From Oscillospiraceae bacterium (GTDB lineage: Bacteria > Bacillota > Clostridia > Oscillospirales > Oscillospiraceae), in NCBI GenBank assembly GCA_015068325.1, contig SVKQ01000004.1, forward strand, positions 166,135-230,134: a stretch of DNA of 64,000 nt, read 5' to 3'. The translations under genes and the position numbers were made by a program. This document shows positions 27,099 to 37,235 of this stretch, piece after piece (the first letter of the stretch is position 1; every line of letters starts with the position of its first letter). The notes below the pieces were generated by a model. The model had not been told where the DNA came from, searched no databases, and was given only the letters and a program-made list of their open reading frames with translations.

Positions 27099-28274
27099 TT
27101 ATCTGATCCAGTCTGGCAACAGCTTCTGCAGTCCGCGCTTTGCCGCCTCCAGGCCTTCTCCGGCGCCTGCTTTCAAGCCCTCACGGACATCGGAGGCCAG
27201 GTTTCGCAGGCCCTCCAGCAGGACAGTCTTCTTCTCTTCGTCCACATCGGCCAGCTTTCGCAGCAGCGCCGCCCGACCGATCAAGCCGCCGCCCCGCAGC
27301 TCCTCCAGGCTGCGGATGCGCCCGCCCTGGCTGACCACGTCAAACAGAGCCTCGATGAAGGTCTCCCTCTCTTTGGCATCCATGGAGTCCACCCATTCCC
27401 GCAACACATTGTCGGAGAACCGGCCGATTTGGGAGCGCTGCCCCAAATGGACGAAGCGATTGCCCATCACCACCCAGGAGAGAGGCTCATGCTGCATAAT
27501 GGCGTGGTTGGTGCTGTCGATGACCTCATAGTCCTCTGCGTGACTCATCAGCATCCCGATGATGGAGGACTCGGGAATAAAGGTGTGGATCCTAGACTCT
27601 ACCCGCCGGTACCCTTCACTGTCCAGCAGATTACCGCTGAATCCCGGCCCGTCATTGTTGTAGGCGGCCAGCAGACGGTCCTGCAACAGCTCCGGCAAGT
27701 GGGCCGCCGCCCACACCGCCAAATTACCGCCCTTTGAGTGCCCGCCCAGCCGCAACGGCCGCTCCGGGCAAGCCGCCCCGATCTCTGCGGCATAAGCGGC
27801 CGCTCTCTCCTGGGCCGGTACGGCGGAGAGGAAGCTCATGTTGAAGTCCTCCTTCCACCCCACCAGGGAGCGATCCGTGCCCATGTAAGCGGCGAACACG
27901 CTGCCATCCGGCAACAGGTAGGACACCGCGTCGAACTGCATCTCCCGCGACTCGTCGTGAAGGCTCTCGTAACCGAACAGCGCCACATCCTTGAAGCGTT
28001 CCGTTTGGGCTGCCTGACGCATGATGGGGATGTATTCCCGCGTGGAGAGCCCGCGCTGTTCGTCCTCCTCCGTGAGGCGGTCGCACGCGGCGAACAGCGA
28101 CAAAGCGTCCGCCGGGTCCTTGCTTCTGACCAGCTCAATGCGGCCCAGGTCAATGTAGGACAACAGGCACAGCAGCAGGTTGTCTACCTCGTTGAATCCA
28201 TCCTGCTCAAAAGTCAGGTCTCCCCGCCAGCGCAGGTAATCCTCCAGATTGGCGGCCGTATTTTTTTCACTCAT
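27099..28274 (-). CDS. DUF2974 family alpha/beta-hydrolase-like protein
   Basis: A 391-residue member of the DUF2974 family (Mbeg1-like lipase fold). Ser180 in GGHSKGGNLA is the probable nucleophile elbow; the segment GTDRSLVGWKEDFNM resembles the family's first conserved block. The C-terminus (about 325-391) is helical and charged. No signal peptide, so it is likely cytosolic. The start at 28272-28274 follows GGAGGAGGGATCGCT. Physiological substrate is not known. Confidence 0.85.
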   Translation of the reverse strand: MSEKNTAANLEDYLRWRGDLTFEQDGFNEVDNLLLCLLSYIDLGRIELVRSKDPADALSLFAACDRLTEEDEQRGLSTREYIPIMRQAAQTERFKDVALFGYESLHDESREMQFDAVSYLLPDGSVFAAYMGTDRSLVGWKEDFNMSFLSAVPAQERAAAYAAEIGAACPERPLRLGGHSKGGNLAVWAAAHLPELLQDRLLAAYNNDGPGFSGNLLDSEGYRRVESRIHTFIPESSIIGMLMSHAEDYEVIDSTNHAIMQHEPLSWVVMGNRFVHLGQRSQIGRFSDNVLREWVDSMDAKERETFIEALFDVVSQGGRIRSLEELRGGGLIGRAALLRKLADVDEEKKTVLLEGLRNLASDVREGLKAGAGEGLEAAKRGLQKLLPDWIR

Positions 28275-28306
28275 AGCGATCCCTCCTCCACAGGTGTACA
28301 GCGACA

Positions 28307-28338
28307 AAAGGGGCATATCCTGCGATATGCCCCTTTCA
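28307..28338 (-). terminator. Terminator after the GNAT gene of the alaS operon
   Basis: Stem AAAGGGGCATATC / GATATGCCCCTTT with a short loop, followed on the minus strand by TT and G; 24 bases beyond the GNAT stop. Confidence 0.75.
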
Positions 28339-28361
28339 GGTTTCCCCGACTCGCCGCCGTT

Positions 28362-28841
28362 TCATACCAGCTCCCGCAGATACCGCACGTCGCAGGAGAA
28401 GTGTCCGGTAGAGCCCAGCGGCTCCCGGATGCGGCGAAATCCGTATTTCTCATAAAAGCGCCGGGCGGCGGTCATGTTGGGAAAGGTCTCCAAGTAACAG
28501 GCGCCATACCAGCGCCGCGCATAGTCCAGTGCCGTATCCATCAGACGGTGGGCGACACCCGTACCGCGGGCCGCCGGCAGACAGTACATTTTCTGCAGCT
28601 CGCAGGTGCCGGGCACGCCAAGCAGAGGGCCGATACCCACGCCGCCGACGACCGCACCGTTCTCCACCGCCACCCAGTAGCGGCGGCCATCTCCGCCGTA
28701 GATCTCTGAAAAACGTCCCAGGTCGGGGTCGGCCCAGGCGGTCCCCTCGTGATCAGCGCCGAATTCGATCAAGCACGAACGGATCACCTGCTCCACCGCA
28801 GCGTTGTCTGCGGGCTCGATCTCCCGGATGGTATATCCCAT
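28362..28841 (-). CDS. GNAT-family N-acetyltransferase
   Basis: A 159-residue GNAT fold: opening MGYTIREIEPADNAAVEQVI, the acetyl-CoA-binding motif A around LQKMYCLPAARGTGVAHRLM (Q/R-x-x-G-x-G/A variant RGTGVA), and the C-terminal ARRFYEKYGFRRI. Acceptor unknown. It starts five bases after the HIT domain stop and is the last gene of the alaS transcription unit. Confidence 0.88.
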   Translation of the reverse strand: MGYTIREIEPADNAAVEQVIRSCLIEFGADHEGTAWADPDLGRFSEIYGGDGRRYWVAVENGAVVGGVGIGPLLGVPGTCELQKMYCLPAARGTGVAHRLMDTALDYARRWYGACYLETFPNMTAARRFYEKYGFRRIREPLGSTGHFSCDVRYLRELV

Positions 28842-28845
28842 CGGC

Positions 28846-29382
28846 TTAGCCTGGGGGCCAGGTCATGTCACGGCCGGACAGCACATGGAAGTGCAGGTGG
28901 CGCACACTCTGTCCCGCCTGCTCCCCGATGTTGGAGACCACGCGGTAGCTTTCCAGTCCCAGCTCCCTGCACACGGAGGCGATCACCTCAAAGATGTGAG
29001 CCACCAGCGCACTGTTGGACCCGTCCACCTCTGCCACGGAGCCGATGTGCTCCTTGGGGATCACCAGAAAATGCACAGGCGCTTGGGGTGCGATGTCGTA
29101 AAAGGCCAGGCAGAGATCGTCCTCATACACCTTGCTGCCGGGAATCTCTCCGGCGGCTATAGCACAGAACAGGCAGTCGTTTTTCATGGTTTCGCTCCTT
29201 TCAAAACGGGGTATGAATTGATTTTGTGCGGGATCGTAATACCGATCCATCGCGGCCAGCATCCGGGTGATCTCCGCGCTGTCCGCATCCAGCGCTGCGC
29301 AGAGCTCATCGAGGTCCCCGTATGTGTCGCGCAGATAGGTGTTGATCACGCTCAGTAGTATCGCGGGATCTCTGGGCAGCAT
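28846..29382 (-). CDS. DUF4250-HIT domain fused open frame (HIT hydrolase with internal start at 29187)
   Basis: One 178-codon frame covers two families. Residues 1-62 read as DUF4250 (MLPRDPAILLSVINTYLRD to YYDPAQNQFI), normally a complete protein of about 60 residues. Residues 66-178 are a HIT protein (KNDCLFCAIAAGEIP, catalytic HLHFHV), a nucleotide-phosphoramidate hydrolase (HinT-like). ATG codon 66 (29185-29187) has its own strong site GAAAGGAGCGAAACC, so free HIT protein of 113 residues (28846-29187) is very likely made, with or without the long form. The frame starts two bases below the alaS stop. Confidence 0.82.
   Translation of the reverse strand: MLPRDPAILLSVINTYLRDTYGDLDELCAALDADSAEITRMLAAMDRYYDPAQNQFIPRFERSETMKNDCLFCAIAAGEIPGSKVYEDDLCLAFYDIAPQAPVHFLVIPKEHIGSVAEVDGSNSALVAHIFEVIASVCRELGLESYRVVSNIGEQAGQSVRHLHFHVLSGRDMTWPPG
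29188..29205 (-). promoter_or_regulatory. Internal ribosome-binding site for the HIT domain
   Basis: AAAGGAGCGAAACC directly before ATG 29185-29187 inside the DUF4250-HIT frame; spacing of about eight bases is ideal and suggests the HIT gene was once separate. Confidence 0.7.
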
Positions 29383-29383
29383 A

Positions 29384-32029
<2,646 letters not shown>

Positions 32030-32070
32030 AATGGTTGGCTCCTTTTATCTGAATTTTGTGATGCGCATAT

Positions 32071-32299
32071 AAAAAAGACCTCCGCACCGCATAGGGGCGA
32101 AGGTCAACTTCACGGTACCACCCTACTTGACAGCAGACGCTGTCATCTCGGACCATCCGGTAACGGGGATGAAGCGTGCGGCTCGTCGCCGCCGGCTCGG
32201 AGGTGGCTGAACGCACCGTTTGCCGATGGGCTTGCACCCTCCCCATCTCGCTGAAGGCCGCCTGTGCGCGTTCTCGTCCTCGTCATCGCTAATTTAACA
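32071..32299 (-). ncRNA. T-box riboswitch leader of alaS (Ala GCC specifier)
   Basis: The minus-strand leader holds the T-box antiterminator motif AGGGTGGTACCGTG (32124-32111) and a terminator hairpin GACCTTCG...CGGAGGTC followed by TTTTTT (ending 32071). Stem I is readable: GAGG pairs with CCUC at its base and AACGCGCAC with GUGCGUU above, leaving a specifier loop whose 3' side CAGCCA contains the alanine codon GCC (32207-32205) followed by A, as T-boxes prefer. Uncharged tRNA-Ala(GGC) should stabilise the antiterminator and allow alaS transcription. Confidence 0.93.
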
Positions 32300-32305
32300 C
32301 AGTTT

Positions 32306-32333
32306 ATTGTACCACATATCAGCAGGTTGTCAA
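32306..32333 (-). promoter_or_regulatory. Promoter of the alaS operon
   Basis: Minus-strand TTGACA (32333-32328), 16-base spacer, TACAAT (32311-32306), placing the start at the T-box 5' end. The TGA stop of the preceding large open frame lies inside this -35 box. Confidence 0.82.
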
Positions 32334-35300
32334 GTCCTTCCTCGCGCCACCTCGCCCATCACCATGTCCACCAGGTCGTTGGCGCAGTGCTCTGCCGCCA
32401 GGGCCATGTGCAGGCTGTAGGGGTTCTCGAACACCGGCTGCAGGTTGTCGTATACCTCCGCCAGCCGCCGCAGCTGATCCGCCGGGTGCGTGATCTCCTC
32501 CGGGAAGTAGGCGTTCCCGAACTTCTCCCGCAGCTCCGCGTAGGCCACGTCCACCGGCGTCCCGTCCTTCCCCGTCACCAGGTTCAGCCGCCGGCCGTTC
32601 CGCCGCCAGAAGTCGCCCCACCCGTCTATGTCGTTGATCGCCGCCTGGCTCACCTTCATCCGGCCGCCCCGCAGGTGTGTCTTCAGGTTGGCCCACGTCT
32701 GGGCGGCCTCCCCGTTCTGCAGCGTCGCCGCGCTCTGCACCACCCTGGCCGCCACCGGCGCCGCCAGCTCCTTCATCTGCTCGTAGGTGATGCCGTCCTT
32801 CCGGGCCGCATAGTCGATCAGCTTCTTCACGTCCGCGTGGATCTCGCTCTCGCCCACCGTGCCCTCGTAGGCCCGGATGATGTCCCGGCCCACCCGCTCC
32901 GGCCGGAAGGTGGCCTTGTTGCGCCAGTTGTCCCGGCTCTCCCGGGCGTCCGCCAGCTTCCGTTCCGTCGCGCGCAAAGCCCTCTGGAACTCCTTTACCT
33001 GTCCCCGCAGCGCCGTGTTTTCCGCCTGCAGCGTCTCCATGCTCTCGGTGACACGGGAGAATTTGGCCGATTCCCCCAGCTTTCCCGCCGGCCTGCTCTC
33101 ATATCCATAGTGCTGCAGCACATCCATAGGCAGCACATCAGGAAAATACTTGTTGACATAGTCCAGCAGAGACGATATACTGATAGTAGAACCGGTTAGA
33201 GCAGCAGGCCTGCCTGTGAGCTCTGGGGACAAGCTCCCAGCCGGTTCTGTTTTTGCATTTGTCGCGTATAGTACATCGACTGACGTTACTTCATTGGAAT
33301 ATCTGTTCACAACAAAACGAACGATGTACGATTCGTTGTTTTTGTTTTTTGCGGCTCCAATCAACACATAACTGGTTTCTGCTGTCGGTTTCACCGGTGT
33401 CAATTCGTTGATGCGGATGGAATTTGCGAGAATCTTCCCGGCCTGCAGTGTAGCAGGTGCGTTGATTTGAAATCTCCTGTCCAGCCCATGCCGCAGCGCT
33501 GCCTTGCTGAGGATCACGTCTGTTCCCGTGTCCTTGACGTGTACGACAACATCCCCCTGCTCGTTCGTGTGGCCTACTTTTTTTGCGTTTTCAATGGCTG
33601 TATTCACTACAGCTTTTCTTCCCGCTGGCGTAGCTTCATGGCTCTGCGTGTCGTCTATAACGGTCAACACCATGTCCGGCTTTGCGGTAAGGTTCGCGTA
33701 AGAATACCTGTTGTTTGTCTCTTTTACCAGATACTTTCCGATATACATCTTCCCGGGCTTGTCCATCGGCAACCGCAGGTGTGCCTCGCTGCTGAAGATG
33801 TCATCCAGCGTCACCATCTCCGCAGGGATGGAAAACTTGACGGCCGTATTTCCGTACCCTTCATTCTGTCCGTTCTCTTCCGTAGAAAAGAACAGGCCGT
33901 CTTCCTTTCCCTGCATATAGCCGGTCTCTTTGATCCTGGCGGCGTTCTCTGCACTGGTGCGGTGGTAGAGTGTGATATAGCCGTTCTCGTCCACCTCACC
34001 GCCTACGCTCCGCACCGTCTCGATCAAGTCCTGTGCGTCCAGCAGTGCGTCTCCTTGCACTCGTTCTTCCAGTGTCCGCAAGCTGCCATCTCTGCCCACC
34101 CGGCTCATCTTCCCGCCGCCCTCCTGTGCGGCGGTATTGTTTTGCCCCTGCCGGCTGTAGGCGTTGCGCAGCGTCTCACCCTGCACGTCCTCCAGCAGCT
34201 CCGCCAGCTCCGGCGCCACCGCCCGCAGGTCCGTGCTGAACACGTTCATCTCGCCCAGGCTGTCGCACACGATCTCCTCCCACAGCTCGTCCGCACTCAT
34301 GCCGCTGCCGGCGTAGTCCTCGGCGTAGGCCCGCAGGATGTTGTGCAGCCCCTCCGTGCCGTACTTCGCCTCCAGGCTGTCCCACACCTCCTGCAGGTCG
34401 ATCTCGCCCCGCCGGATGGCGTCGTGCCCTGCCTCGTGCCGCATGATCTGGTCCGCCGTGTAGTGGGGGTCGTCCGCCCGCAGGTATACCGTGTTGCCGG
34501 TGATAAAGCCCCGGCACTTCTCCCCGTCCACCGTCATGTAGTCCCCGGTGTAGAAGTAGACCGTCAGGCCCCTGGCCCGTGCCTGCTGCCGCGCCTTCTC
34601 CATGGCCGGGCTATAGCCGCCCGTCACCAGGCGCAGCTTGTCCCGCCGGCTGCCCCGCCTGCCGATCAGGTCCGCGCTGCTCCGTACTTCGCCCGCAAGG
34701 CGGACGTCAGCTGCTCCGCTGTCTGCCGCGCCTCCCCGGCGCCCTCTCCGCGCTTCAGCGCGTCCTGCGTTTTCCGCCACGCGGCTGCCCTGTCCGCTCT
34801 GATCCGCACCGTCAGCCCGTTGTTCCCCGTCACGTACAGGTATTCCTGTTTCCTGCTCATGGTGTTCCGCTCCTCTCTGCTGGTTCTCATAGTGCATGTC
34901 CTCCCGTCCGGCGTAGAACGCCGCCTCCGCCACGTTCGCCGGCAGCTCCATGTCTGCCAGCCGCTCCTGCGCCAGCGCCAGGCCCCGCGTCTCGTCGGCA
35001 CCGGCCGTCTGCCGTCCGATCTCATACGCCAGCCGGAACTGCGTCCGGTAGCTGACCTCATCCATCTCCGGCGCCATGCTCCGCACTGTGTCGTAGATGG
35101 CCCGCCCCGCGTTGCCCATCTGCTCCCCGCTGTTGACACGCCCGCCGCCTTGTGCTATAGTAGGAGCAGAGGATCCTGCGGTCCCGGTAATTCCACCCTC
35201 GTCGGTGGTGACCCCGGTCTTGATTGCCGCCGGGTCTTCTTCTATTTTGTAGATCAGGTTTCCTTCACCGTCTACGACCTCATGCAGGTAAAAGCGATTG

Positions 35301-36001
35301 TTCTCCCCGCTGCGTACCACGGCGGCCACATACGTCGTTTTTCCTGCCAGAGTCACCGGCGCAGCATACACGTAGGTGTCATAGCCGCGTCCCTTCCAGT
35401 TTTTCTGTGCGTCGATCTCCTGTCCGCTGGCGATCACGTCCGGTACGGCGGCGAATGTAATCGCCTTTGCTCTCCCGATTCCATGGGCAATGTCGCTTTT
35501 GACCCCACGTTCATCCAGCACAACATTTCCCAATCCGCGCCGGAATACTGCGTTCCCGATGCTGCGGAAAAAATCTCCCACCTGTTCTGTCAGCTTCTTC
35601 GGTCCCTTCGGGAACTCCGTCCCCTTCAGTTCTGCAACAGGCTGCATCCCTTCCAAATCAGCTATACTGCTTTGCAGCTTCGCCACTACCTCACGGGCGT
35701 CTGTTTTATTCACCGCTTCGCTTGCCGGAGCGGTGTTTTCATTTTTTGCTCTGTCGCTCTCCTTGATCCGCGCCTCGTTCATCTCCACCAGCTGCCGCAT
35801 AGTGTTGGCGGACACGCTCTTGCCCTGCTCCAGCCGCTCCTGCGCCCGCTGTGCCACCTTGTTGTCCGGGTCCAGCTCCAGCGCCTCCTGCACCAGCGCC
35901 TGCGCGTCCGCCCCGTAAGCGGCCTTTGCACACGCCAAGGCAGACAAAAAGAACAGCGTCTTGCTGCCACAGCAAGGCGCTGTTCTTTTTCTCAGTCTCA
36001 A
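32330..36001 (-). CDS. Polyvalent protein fragment from a phage or conjugative element (zincin, ART and LPD/BECR-like modules)
   Basis: A 1223-codon open frame without a credible start: its first 30 codons lie in the U32 terminator and its stop lies in the alaS -35 box. Visible modules: tetratricopeptide-like helix (31-75); first LPD/BECR-like domain (about 140-260, HGIGRAKAI...YLHEVVD); zincin-like segment with HEAGH at 522-526 and a downstream glutamate at 575-576; ADP-ribosyltransferase-like segment (674-760, YHRTS...FFSTEE); second LPD/BECR-like domain (about 815-980); coiled coil (985-1030); helical end. Such module sets are known in 'polyvalent proteins' of phages and conjugative elements. 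No phage gene flanks it. Whether any of it is translated is unknown. Confidence 0.65.
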   Translation of the reverse strand: MRLRKRTAPCCGSKTLFFLSALACAKAAYGADAQALVQEALELDPDNKVAQRAQERLEQGKSVSANTMRQLVEMNEARIKESDRAKNENTAPASEAVNKTDAREVVAKLQSSIADLEGMQPVAELKGTEFPKGPKKLTEQVGDFFRSIGNAVFRRGLGNVVLDERGVKSDIAHGIGRAKAITFAAVPDVIASGQEIDAQKNWKGRGYDTYVYAAPVTLAGKTTYVAAVVRSGENNRFYLHEVVDGEGNLIYKIEEDPAAIKTGVTTDEGGITGTAGSSAPTIAQGGGRVNSGEQMGNAGRAIYDTVRSMAPEMDEVSYRTQFRLAYEIGRQTAGADETRGLALAQERLADMELPANVAEAAFYAGREDMHYENQQRGAEHHEQETGIPVRDGEQRADGADQSGQGSRVAENAGRAEARRGRRGGAADSGAADVRLAGEVRSSADLIGRRGSRRDKLRLVTGGYSPAMEKARQQARARGLTVYFYTGDYMTVDGEKCRGFITGNTVYLRADDPHYTADQIMRHEAGHDAIRRGEIDLQEVWDSLEAKYGTEGLHNILRAYAEDYAGSGMSADELWEEIVCDSLGEMNVFSTDLRAVAPELAELLEDVQGETLRNAYSRQGQNNTAAQEGGGKMSRVGRDGSLRTLEERVQGDALLDAQDLIETVRSVGGEVDENGYITLYHRTSAENAARIKETGYMQGKEDGLFFSTEENGQNEGYGNTAVKFSIPAEMVTLDDIFSSEAHLRLPMDKPGKMYIGKYLVKETNNRYSYANLTAKPDMVLTVIDDTQSHEATPAGRKAVVNTAIENAKKVGHTNEQGDVVVHVKDTGTDVILSKAALRHGLDRRFQINAPATLQAGKILANSIRINELTPVKPTAETSYVLIGAAKNKNNESYIVRFVVNRYSNEVTSVDVLYATNAKTEPAGSLSPELTGRPAALTGSTISISSLLDYVNKYFPDVLPMDVLQHYGYESRPAGKLGESAKFSRVTESMETLQAENTALRGQVKEFQRALRATERKLADARESRDNWRNKATFRPERVGRDIIRAYEGTVGESEIHADVKKLIDYAARKDGITYEQMKELAAPVAARVVQSAATLQNGEAAQTWANLKTHLRGGRMKVSQAAINDIDGWGDFWRRNGRRLNLVTGKDGTPVDVAYAELREKFGNAYFPEEITHPADQLRRLAEVYDNLQPVFENPYSLHMALAAEHCANDLVDMVMGEVARGRT
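35944..35993 (-). terminator. Terminator of the U32-mltG operon
   Basis: Stem AAAGAACAGCG(C)CTTGCTG / CAGCAAGACGCTGTTCTTT, then TTTG, 15 bases beyond the U32 stop on the minus strand. It also forms the first codons of the polyvalent open frame, which argues that this end of that frame is not native coding sequence. Confidence 0.88.
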
Positions 36002-36008
36002 AGCTCTC

Positions 36009-37235
36009 TCACTTCCGCCCGCTCAGGTCCACCGCGTGGCGGATCAAGCTCATGGGCGGCACCGGATGAGGCAGCTTCATGCGAAACACCGTCTGGGGCG
36101 TTTTGGGCTCATAGAGCGGCATGCCATCCTCGCCAGTCATCACGGGCACCGTCATGGAAAAAGGTTTGGTGTCCGGCCCCACCACCTCCACCGTGTCGCC
36201 GGCGGTGAATTTGTTGCGCAGTGACAGCATGGCGTTGCCGTCGCCGTCGCAGCCGGTCACCACGGCGCAGACCTGCCACTGCCGGATATAGCGGGCGTTC
36301 TGCACATACTGCCCCGGCTGGCCGTAGTAAAAGCCGGTGGAATAGTGCCGGTGGCTGACGTGCTCCACCTCGTTCCGCCAGACGGGGTCGACCTCCCGCC
36401 CCGCGGCCGTATCGTCGATCACATGGCGATAAGCGCCGGTGACGATGGCGGCGTAGTAGGCGGATTTGGCCCGGCCCTCCAGCTTCAGGCAGTCCACGCC
36501 GGCGTCCATGAGGTCGCCGATATGGTCGATCATACACATGTCCCGGGAGTTCATGATGTAGGTGCCCTTCTCATCCTCAAACACGGGGAAATACTCTCCG
36601 GGGCGCTTTTCCTCCATCAGCGCATACTGGTAGCGGCAGGGCTGTGCACACTCGCCCCGGTTGCTGTCGCGGCCCGTCATGTAGTTGGACAGCAGGCACC
36701 GACCGGAATAGGACACGCACATGGCGCCGTGGGCAAATACCTCCAGCTCTAACTCCCGGGGCACGCGGCTGCGGATCTCTCGGATCTCCTCCAGACTCAG
36801 TTCCCGGGCCAGCACCACCCGGCTGGCACCCAAGTCGTACCAGGCGGCGGCACAGGCGTAGTTGGCCACCGACTGCTGGGTGGAGATGTGCCGCTGGCAC
36901 CTGGGCGCATATCTCCCCGCCAGGGTGAAAGCGCCCAGATCCGCCAGGATCAGCGCATCCACGCCGGCGTCGTCCAGCCGCTCCAAATGGGCCGGCAGCG
37001 CGTCCACCTCGCCGCTGCGGGGCATGGTGTTGACCGTCGCATGGACACGCACGCCGCGGTCGTGGGCAAAACGCACCGCCGCCGGCAGCTCCTCATCGGT
37101 GAAGTTGCCTGCAAAGGAGCGCATGCCAAATGCGGTGCCCCCAAGGTACACCGCATTGGCGCCGTAAAGCACGGCCATTTTCAGTTTTTCCATGTCGCCT
37201 GCAGGGGCGAGCAGTTCCGGCTTCCTCCGCTCCAT
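36009..37235 (-). CDS. U32-family protein (TrhP/YrrO-type tRNA hydroxylation factor)
   Basis: A 408-residue U32 protein beginning MERRKPELLAPAGDMEKLKMA. The signature EVFAHGAMCVSYSGRCLLS and four cysteines (MCVSY..., RC, EC, PC within about 30 residues) form the Fe-S cluster site of the TrhP/RlhA group, now thought to act in tRNA U34 hydroxylation with prephenate rather than as peptidases. ATG 37233-37235 overlaps the mltG stop (TGATG). In B. subtilis the equivalents (yrrN/yrrO) also follow mltG near alaS, so the synteny is conserved apart from the inserted frame at 32330-36001. Confidence 0.92.
   Translation of the reverse strand: MERRKPELLAPAGDMEKLKMAVLYGANAVYLGGTAFGMRSFAGNFTDEELPAAVRFAHDRGVRVHATVNTMPRSGEVDALPAHLERLDDAGVDALILADLGAFTLAGRYAPRCQRHISTQQSVANYACAAAWYDLGASRVVLARELSLEEIREIRSRVPRELELEVFAHGAMCVSYSGRCLLSNYMTGRDSNRGECAQPCRYQYALMEEKRPGEYFPVFEDEKGTYIMNSRDMCMIDHIGDLMDAGVDCLKLEGRAKSAYYAAIVTGAYRHVIDDTAAGREVDPVWRNEVEHVSHRHYSTGFYYGQPGQYVQNARYIRQWQVCAVVTGCDGDGNAMLSLRNKFTAGDTVEVVGPDTKPFSMTVPVMTGEDGMPLYEPKTPQTVFRMKLPHPVPPMSLIRHAVDLSGRK

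Noticed and set aside
33467..36208. Long plus-strand open frame (over 900 codons) opposite the polyvalent frame
   Set aside because: It is the antisense of a GC-rich gene, has no domain-like sequence and no ribosome site, and crosses the U32 gene end.
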